NCBI GenBank assembly: GCA_026770615.1
Contig: MU631351.1
Location: 313,946 to 325,678, forward strand
DNA: 11,733 nucleotides
Direction of reading: 5' to 3'
Source of the DNA: Pavlovales sp. CCMP2436
Lineage: Eukaryota; Haptophyta; Pavlovophyceae; Pavlovales
Shown here: positions 6,708-11,733 of the stretch, in pieces
How the letters are laid out: each line of letters opens with the position of its first letter
How positions within the stretch are numbered: the stretch's first letter is position 1
The notes under the pieces: model-generated
Database searches by the model: none
Seen by the model: the letters and a program-made list of their open reading frames with translations, nothing else
Told to the model about the DNA's origin: nothing
Made by a program: the position numbers and the translations under genes

Positions 6708-7587
6708 GTGATGCTGTGTGGCTGCCGCGCGCGTGCACGCGGGGCGCAGACGGAGCCAGACAGGAGCGCCAGGGACGCTTGGCTGGTGCAACGGTGCGGT
6801 GTTGGCGCACTGCGATGTCACTCAGATTCACTGTCAAGTGCTGTCAGTGAGTAACTATAACATTTTATTTCGACAAACGATGATGACAATCGTGAAATTT
6901 AGGCCTGCCGCGCACACTGGGTCGAAATCCGAATTAGTGGCGAGTCCGGGGGGAATTTCAAAAATAGTCCGGTGATTATCCTCCGGAGCAACTCACGAAC
7001 TAGCTGGGGTGCAGAAGAGTTAGCTGCAGATTCGTGAATGGGGCGGCGCCCCATTTGCGAATCTGCCACCAACTCCACTGCACCCCTTCGGGAACCATGA
7101 CTTTCTTTCCGCTTCCGAACGCTGAAAATCGGAAATATGAGTTACCTTTAGCATGTTGTTGACCCTAGAGGCACCTGAGAGGCACACACGGTGGGCTCCA
7201 ACCGTCGAGGAGGGCTTTATTTGACATCAGAGCTATCGACACTTAGCGCGCAGGGGTGACCAATGTCTACTTCGTCCCGGTCACCACTTTCCCCCCTCCC
7301 CAGTGCGGAATCGCGCCGCTAATTCAGATTTCGACCCCACTGACCTCGTCATTCGTTGTTGTCGGACGGACTGAGGCAAGGCAAGGCCCACTCTGAAAAC
7401 TTTCATTCGGTAATACCAATACTCTGACTGTCCTGGAAGTTGTAATACTTTTTCTGCGCAGGAGTCTATTAATATTAATATAACTAAATAAATTTAGCGG
7501 GGGGCTCAGCCTCAAGAGGTAAGTGACGCTTAACTACAGACTTCCGCTCGAACCGAACATGTCATCTCGAGACAAGCTCCCGGATCT
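6708..7587. other. Convergent intergenic region between the small basic-protein gene and LAS1
   Basis: The two flanking genes point toward each other here, so it should hold both 3' untranslated regions and polyadenylation sites. It contains a large hairpin at 7006-7086 and a minor inverted pair GGTGACC/GGTCACC at 7255-7261 and 7279-7285. An A/T-rich segment lies at 7455-7495. The 13-base phrase GCTCAGCCTCAAG near 7504 also occurs in the right arm of the TIR element. No coding region is supported. Confidence 0.5.
7006..7086. repeat. 81-bp near-loopless hairpin
   Basis: Two arms of 40 bases meet at about 7046 with essentially no loop. The outer block is GGGGTGCAG / CTGCACCCC, the inner blocks are GCAGATTCG / CGAATCTGC and ATGGGGCG / CGCCCCAT, with mismatches mainly between the blocks (roughly 32 of 40 pairs by eye). 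It sits between convergent genes, about 300 bp past the stop of one and 500 bp past the stop of the other. It could be a small palindromic repeat, a structured 3' UTR element or a small RNA precursor; none is established. Confidence 0.75.
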
Positions 7588-9393
7588 TTACTCAAAGTCG
7601 TAGTGGGCGGGGTCTAGCTCCGAGGCGGGCGGCGGCTGCGCGAGCCACGTGACCATTGGTGCAACTGCGTCGAGCATCGGCGATGATCCGTCCAGCGCGC
7701 ACCCGATCGGGCACGGCTGCGACGGGCGGACCAGCCGCCAGCGGCCGGGCGCGGCGGGCTGGGCTTGGGCGCCGGCCGGGGGCGGTTGCTCACCCTGCGT
7801 GGACGCGGCGCGCTGCGCGATAGCGGCCTCGGCCGCGCGCGCGCGCGCCAAGAGCTGGCCGAGCGTGAGCAGGGGCCGGCCGGGCAGCGCCGCGGGCGGA
7901 GGCAGCGCGCCGCCGCGCTGCGCAGCGTGCGCGGCCTCGCGCGCCTCGAGGAGCAGCGCGACCCGGTGCGCCGCCGCGCCGCCGACTTGCAGCAGCTCCG
8001 TGAGGCGGCCGATCACGTCTTTTGCCCACTCGTTGTGAAGCGGGCTTCCGAGCAGCAGCCGCAGCAGCCCGAGCAGCAGCGAGCGTGGCGGCGCAGGCCT
8101 TTCGGCCGCGCTGCCGCCGGCGCCCGACCAGCGCGGCAGCTTGAGCGCCGAGTCGGCGTCGTAGAGCGCAGAGCAGCCGTGCCCCTTGTCGGAGTTGTCG
8201 GAGGAGCTGTCGATGAAGTGGAGCAGCCACGCCTGCACAGTCGGCAGCCGGTCGGCGCACTGCACCTCCGCCTCGACGCTTGGCGCCTGCAGCCCGCGCT
8301 TTTGCTTCTTGCGCACGCGCGCGTCTGGCGTTGGCGGATTCTCGCCCGAACCCTCTCCCTCCGCCTCGCCCGCTGCCTGGCCCTGCGCAAGCTCCTCCCC
8401 CGCGTCCGCCGCAGCCGCGAGCCGCTCAGCCGTGCCAATGATCAGCGCCATCCCAAAGTGCGCCCAGTGCGCGTGCGCGGCGCTCAGCAACGGGCCCCAG
8501 CGCTCGAGCAGCCTGTCCGCGCTGAAGGGCGCGCGCGCGGTGCTCGCGGTAGCCTCCACATCGGCGGCGCGCTCGGCTGCGGGCTTGGCGGGTGCGAGCA
8601 GGCCGTCGTCGAGGAGCACGCCCACCAGCGTGGTGTGCACTGCGTTGGGCGGGATCAGCCGCGAGACGGCCGAGACGGTCTTCGTCGCCAAGGCCGCGAC
8701 GGAGACGCGCAGGTCTGCGTGGAGCTTGCGGCGCGCGCCCGCGCGGCCCTTGGCGGGCGACTCGCCGCCCGCGAGCGCCGTCGTGTCCGCCGCGTCGAGC
8801 GCGTGCTCGGCCTTGTCCGCCTCACGCATGGCGCGCAGGCTCGTCGCGGCGTAGGCGCGGAGGAGCTCGACCGCCTCGACGCGCGCCGCGGGCAGCTGCG
8901 CGTGCTGCGCCGACCAGTAGCTGGCGTGCAGCCAACTTAGCGCGTGCTCCGAGGCGAGGCGCAGGCACGCGAGCGAGGGCAGCGCGTTGTGCGTCGCCTC
9001 GTGCCGCAGCTCGACGAACCAAGACGGGAGGCCGAGCTCCTTGCCGATTGATACCACGGAACGCGCGTGCGCCCCCTTCTGCCCCGAGTCGACAACACCG
9101 TTGACGAAGCGCGTGAGCGCCATCGCGTACACGAGCCGCACGCTCGTGTCACTCGGCCCGGGAAGCACCGCCTCGGACGCGGGCCGCGCGCGCCGCTCGG
9201 CGTCGGCGATCCGCGCCTCGACGAATGCGGCCGTGGCGTCCACCGAGACGGGCACGCGCCCGCGCGAGCGCCACGCCTCGACTCGCCGGAGGCCGCGGCG
9301 GCAGGCGTCGGCGTCCCCGTACAACCACTCGCGGACCTGGTTCCACTCATCCCAGCCCGTCCACGGTACCAGGCGAGGGCAGTGCTTCAGCAT
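7588..9393 (-). CDS. LAS1: LAS1, HEPN endonuclease of pre-rRNA ITS2 processing
   Basis: A single exon encodes 601 residues. In studied eukaryotes Las1 cleaves ITS2 between 5.8S and 25S/28S rRNA in the nucleolus, working with the Grc3/NOL9 polynucleotide kinase. The N-terminal HEPN domain (about residues 8-165) is well conserved: VPWTGWDEWNQVREWL, VEAWRSRGRVPVSVDATAAF, VRLVYAMALTRFVNGV, then WFVELRHEATHNALPSL, with the catalytic R-H-x3-H as Arg130-His131 and His135, followed by WLHASYW. The middle is Ala-rich and variable, with an acidic/Gly stretch and a likely nuclear signal RKKQKR at 361-366. The tail keeps the family W...CPIG signature (Trp552, CPIG 561-564), which in yeast Las1 lies in the region contacting Grc3. 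The ATG at 9393 gives an N-terminus that aligns near the family start. A tandem repeat array begins only about 60 bp upstream. Confidence 0.93.
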   Translation of the reverse strand: MLKHCPRLVPWTGWDEWNQVREWLYGDADACRRGLRRVEAWRSRGRVPVSVDATAAFVEARIADAERRARPASEAVLPGPSDTSVRLVYAMALTRFVNGVVDSGQKGAHARSVVSIGKELGLPSWFVELRHEATHNALPSLACLRLASEHALSWLHASYWSAQHAQLPAARVEAVELLRAYAATSLRAMREADKAEHALDAADTTALAGGESPAKGRAGARRKLHADLRVSVAALATKTVSAVSRLIPPNAVHTTLVGVLLDDGLLAPAKPAAERAADVEATASTARAPFSADRLLERWGPLLSAAHAHWAHFGMALIIGTAERLAAAADAGEELAQGQAAGEAEGEGSGENPPTPDARVRKKQKRGLQAPSVEAEVQCADRLPTVQAWLLHFIDSSSDNSDKGHGCSALYDADSALKLPRWSGAGGSAAERPAPPRSLLLGLLRLLLGSPLHNEWAKDVIGRLTELLQVGGAAAHRVALLLEAREAAHAAQRGGALPPPAALPGRPLLTLGQLLARARAAEAAIAQRAASTQGEQPPPAGAQAQPAAPGRWRLVRPSQPCPIGCALDGSSPMLDAVAPMVTWLAQPPPASELDPAHYDFE

Positions 9394-9453
9394 CTGGGCG
9401 AGACCAGTAGCGGGCGTGAAGGCCGCGTGCTCCGAGTCCGGGCTTGTGAACGA

Positions 9454-9908
9454 GTTACACGTACGTTCAGAATCTGCTGTCTACACAAACGAATTTCATA
9501 AGCGCCGCAGGCCGGGTGTGCGGGGGCTGGCCCCCGCCAGAGGCTATTCTATTCCGTTCAAGGGTTACACGTACGTACGTTCATAATCTGCTGCCTATAC
9601 AAAAGAATTTTAGCGCCGCAGGCCGGGGGTGCGGGGCTGGCCCCCACCAGAGGCTGTTGCATTTCGTTAATGGGTTACACATACGCACGTTCAGAATCTG
9701 CTGTCTACACACCAGAATTTAAGCGCCGCAAGCCGGGGGTGCGGGGGCTGGCCCCTGCCAGAGGCTATTGTAATATCGATAATGTGTTACACGTACGTTC
9801 AGAATCGGCTGCCTAAACAAAAGAATTTAAGCACCGCAGGCCGGGGGTACGGGGGCTGGCCCCCGCCAGAGGCTATTTTATTCTGTTCATGGGCTACACG
9901 CACGTTAA
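9454..9908. repeat. Tandem array, ~4.2 copies of a ~110-bp unit, upstream of LAS1
   Basis: GTTACAC starts copies at 9454, 9564, 9674 and 9786, and GCTACAC starts a partial fifth at 9893; spacings are 110, 110, 112 and 107. Each full unit contains, in order, ACGTACGT-like sequence, AATCKGCTGYCTA, GAATTT, GCCGCA-GCCGGG, a G-run, CTGGCCCC and CCAGAGGCT. The G/C-rich core can fold (GGGGG-CTGG-CCCCC). The array lies within 61-515 bp upstream of the LAS1 start codon, so it occupies the presumed promoter or 5' leader. Copies differ by scattered substitutions, so the duplication is not brand new. Confidence 0.92.
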
Positions 9909-11549
9909 AAACCGTCTTCACGGACTTTCGGAGCAGGATTCGTTCCACTTTCTTAAATAGGCTTCACGTCCGGGAAACCGTCTTCCGGGGGACGTCCAAA
10001 CGAATCCTTTCTTTGCTTACGCGATTTTTAATTTTCGCTGTTCGCAAGCAGACTTGAACTTGCGAGACTGTTCAAAGACCCGGGCTAATGTGGGGCTCTG
10101 CTCCGCGTCCGGATCTCAAATGAGCACACGTATTCCGGTCCCGGGCCTTCATGAAGCTGGGCGTCTGACTGTCCTGTAGAACTTTTGCTGGTTAGAAAAA
10201 TATGAGTGTTAACTTGCTTCTGGGCGACAGTCGCTGACTGAGTTCTGACTACTGACGTTAAGCGTAAAGTTTGTGCCCAGATTCTCATTATTTTTATCCG
10301 CCCTGCACACACCTTGCGGTAGGGACGGTATCCGTGTGCTCTGCAAAGGTCCCTTGATCCGAGTGTTTTCTCAACGCTTGGGTCTGGTGGAGACCTGTCA
10401 GGGGCCAGACGTACTTCTAGATATTTACACACACGAGCGTGGCGCAACCGAATATGTTGGCGGTATGGCTATTGTATATGCTCTTATAGCTACTGATCAG
10501 GGCTTTTGCATATATATACCCAAGTTATACTGCCTACATGCCTGCCCGCAGCACACAGCACCGCACACACTTACTGGCCACAACCCGTGTCATACGGGAA
10601 CCAGTTGCTGGTTTGGCTCATTCTACTCGGTAGATATGCAGCCACAGCACAGTGATGAGCGATGGCTCGATATAGCAACACGGATTGCTGACGCGACTAT
10701 TTCGGTCGCTGCAACTGGATTGTATTGCTATTCAGAGGTCGTGGTCTTGAGTCGCTCAGCTTTTGAACTGATCGTCTCCGTTCGTCGAAGATCCTGTAGT
10801 CCAATGTGAACCTGCCGCCCGTCGACCTCTCAACGGGCACCGACTAGCGCTGCAAGGACTAGTCGCAAGAAGAAGTAGACCGGCGTATCCAACAGAATAA
10901 AGACCGCCGGCTTTGTAATGAGATTATTTTTTAAAAAATTATTGCAAAAAAAATTATGATCTTCTTGAAGCTTGAAGAATATCATAAAAAATCGCTTTTC
11001 TCCCCGCAAAGCCAGATTTTATCTGAATACGCCACATGTAACGAAGTTAGTGCACATGCGAATTTCGTAAGTAGGCATGTAGCGGGCGGCCATCTTGCGC
11101 CCAATGTGCCCTCTTCTTCTTGCGACTTTGTTTATCGGATGAAAAATAATGGCGAAATTTTACGCGTTTTTTTTTTATCGCATGCCCATGGATGGAGATG
11201 ATGCAAACGAAGCGCCAATATAATTATGTTCCGCGGCTTGTTCACGGGCTATTCGATACAATACTACAGAAGAAATTCCTTTTGCACAGGTGCAGACGGT
11301 TTTGCATACTTTAAACCTAAATTAGTCTTGTAATTGTTTTTACTTTATTCGGACCGTGCACGGCATCTGTAACTTACTACTCATCTAACTATTACTCAAC
11401 TAATGCTTAACTACTACGCTTCACTCTAATGTTTAGAATCGAATTTACATGGACGGGCGGCGGTGCAGAGCAAGAACCGCCAGGCAGTGACTGCCACTGA
11501 CTCGGCTTCAGCGTTTGCACACGTCGCTAACTTTAAGTGCTCAGCAGTG
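9909..11549. other. Long non-coding region with scattered repeats
   Basis: No gene is supported. It holds the second intron-repeat copy (10321-10432). It also has A/T-rich stretches around 10922-10957 and a run of T near 11166-11176. A 15-base inverted pair (AGTCGCAAGAAGAAG, about 10859-10873; reverse complement near 11115-11129) is also present. Open frames at 10273-10809 and 10956-11201 lack recognisable motifs and the G/C-rich third positions of the real genes; the first overlaps the repeat on its antisense strand. Confidence 0.5.
10303..10432 (-). repeat. Introner-like dispersed repeat, copy 2, intergenic and inverted
   Basis: On the minus strand 10432-10321 matches the start of SDR intron 3 at 103 of 112 positions. 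Like that copy it opens with GTGTGTAAATAT. Past the homology the minus strand reads on to GGTGTGTGCAG, ending at 10303, so the segment could in principle act as a 130-nt GT-AG intron. No coding sequence is recognisable on either side. It may be an unspliced insertion or the relic of an intron in a lost gene. Confidence 0.7.
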
Positions 11550-11733
11550 CTAGGCCCTGCGCTGCGCCTGCACCTGCGCCTGCGCAACCATCATGACCTT
11601 ACGGTTCGCGCTGGGGAGGCAGAGGAGCGCGATGAGCGAGGACATCTGCAGGTAGGAGTCCAGGCCCTCCAGCACGCGCATGTGGCAGAGCCCGATCTCT
11701 CGGATAAGCTCCAATTTTGTCTCCTGCGTAAAA
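11550..11733 (-). CDS. C-terminal exon of an unrecognised protein (partial)
   Basis: On the minus strand an open frame enters from the window edge and ends with TAG at 11552-11550. It encodes about 60 residues with G/C-rich third positions, unlike the surrounding DNA: KLELIREIGLCHMRVLEG, then a hydrophobic stretch SSLIALLCL, and a Gln/Ala-rich tail (QAQVQAQRRA). TTTTACGCAG immediately upstream could be a splice acceptor, placing the exon start at 11723. The frame contains internal ATGs but no obvious gene start, so this is taken as the 3' end of a longer gene. The family was not recognised. Confidence 0.55.
   Translation of the reverse strand, partial: FTQETKLELIREIGLCHMRVLEGLDSYLQMSSLIALLCLPSANRKVMMVAQAQVQAQRRA

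Noticed and set aside
7765..8940. 391-codon open frame on the plus strand, and other long frames antisense to LAS1
   Set aside because: It is the Arg-rich shadow of the high-G/C LAS1 coding strand; it has no domain motif, and the minus strand clearly encodes LAS1.
9454..9908. CRISPR array
   Set aside because: The units are contiguous ~110-bp tandem repeats that diverge throughout, not short identical repeats separated by unique spacers, and the DNA is eukaryotic.
10030..10085. tRNA-like sequence on the minus strand (TTCAAGTC with paired flanks)
   Set aside because: The paired flanks CGCAAG/CTTGCG form a simple hairpin; no acceptor stem, D arm or anticodon arm could be placed.
10273..10809. 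178-codon open frame
   Set aside because: Its first part is antisense to the dispersed intron repeat, the rest has no recognisable motif, and third positions are not G/C-rich as in the real genes.
10956..11201. 81-codon open frame in A/T-rich DNA
   Set aside because: It has no motif, no coding-like base use and no splice or neighbour support.

Overview
The window looks like nuclear DNA of a eukaryote, probably a unicellular alga (haptophyte- or stramenopile-like; this assignment is inference). Coding stretches are strongly G/C-rich with G/C at third codon positions. The DNA between them is A/T-rich and full of homopolymers, hairpins and repeats. Two genes are split by short GT-AG introns of 114-252 nt, and one of these genes shows CTGAC branch-site-like motifs. 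One gene (LAS1) is a specifically eukaryotic ribosome-biogenesis factor. A RelA/SpoT-type exon is compatible with a plastid-bearing organism but does not prove it. There are no bacterial-style operons or ribosome binding sites.

Layout. 1-626: non-coding DNA with T/TTTTTAC tracts and a broken duplicate of a splice junction. 627-951 (+): last exon of a RelA/SpoT homologue (ppGpp synthetase domain). 1676-3327 (+): four-exon short-chain dehydrogenase/reductase with a predicted N-terminal signal segment; its third intron begins with a dispersed repeat whose other copy lies at 10321-10432 in inverted orientation. 3886-5643: a terminal-inverted-repeat element of about 1.76 kb. Its left end is interrupted by a palindromic 422-bp element (3948-4369), and its interior carries an exon-like, frame-broken coding remnant on the minus strand. 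5998-6707 (+): four-exon gene for a 99-residue basic protein resembling UPF0390/DUF2462. 7006-7086: near-loopless 81-bp hairpin. 7588-9393 (-): intact single-exon LAS1, the pre-rRNA ITS2 endonuclease. 9454-9908: about 4.2 tandem copies of a ~110-bp repeat just upstream of LAS1. 9909-11549: non-coding DNA with the second copy of the intron repeat. 11550-11733 (-): 3' end of an unrecognised gene that runs off the window.

The genes do not form a pathway: LAS1 acts in ribosome maturation, and the reductase, the RSH exon and the small basic protein look like independent housekeeping genes. The most notable biology is in the repeats: an introner-like intron repeat whose homology starts exactly at the splice donor, a nested inverted-repeat element with an internal 'empty site' for comparison, and a tandem array in the presumed LAS1 promoter. 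All alignments were done by eye and no database was consulted.
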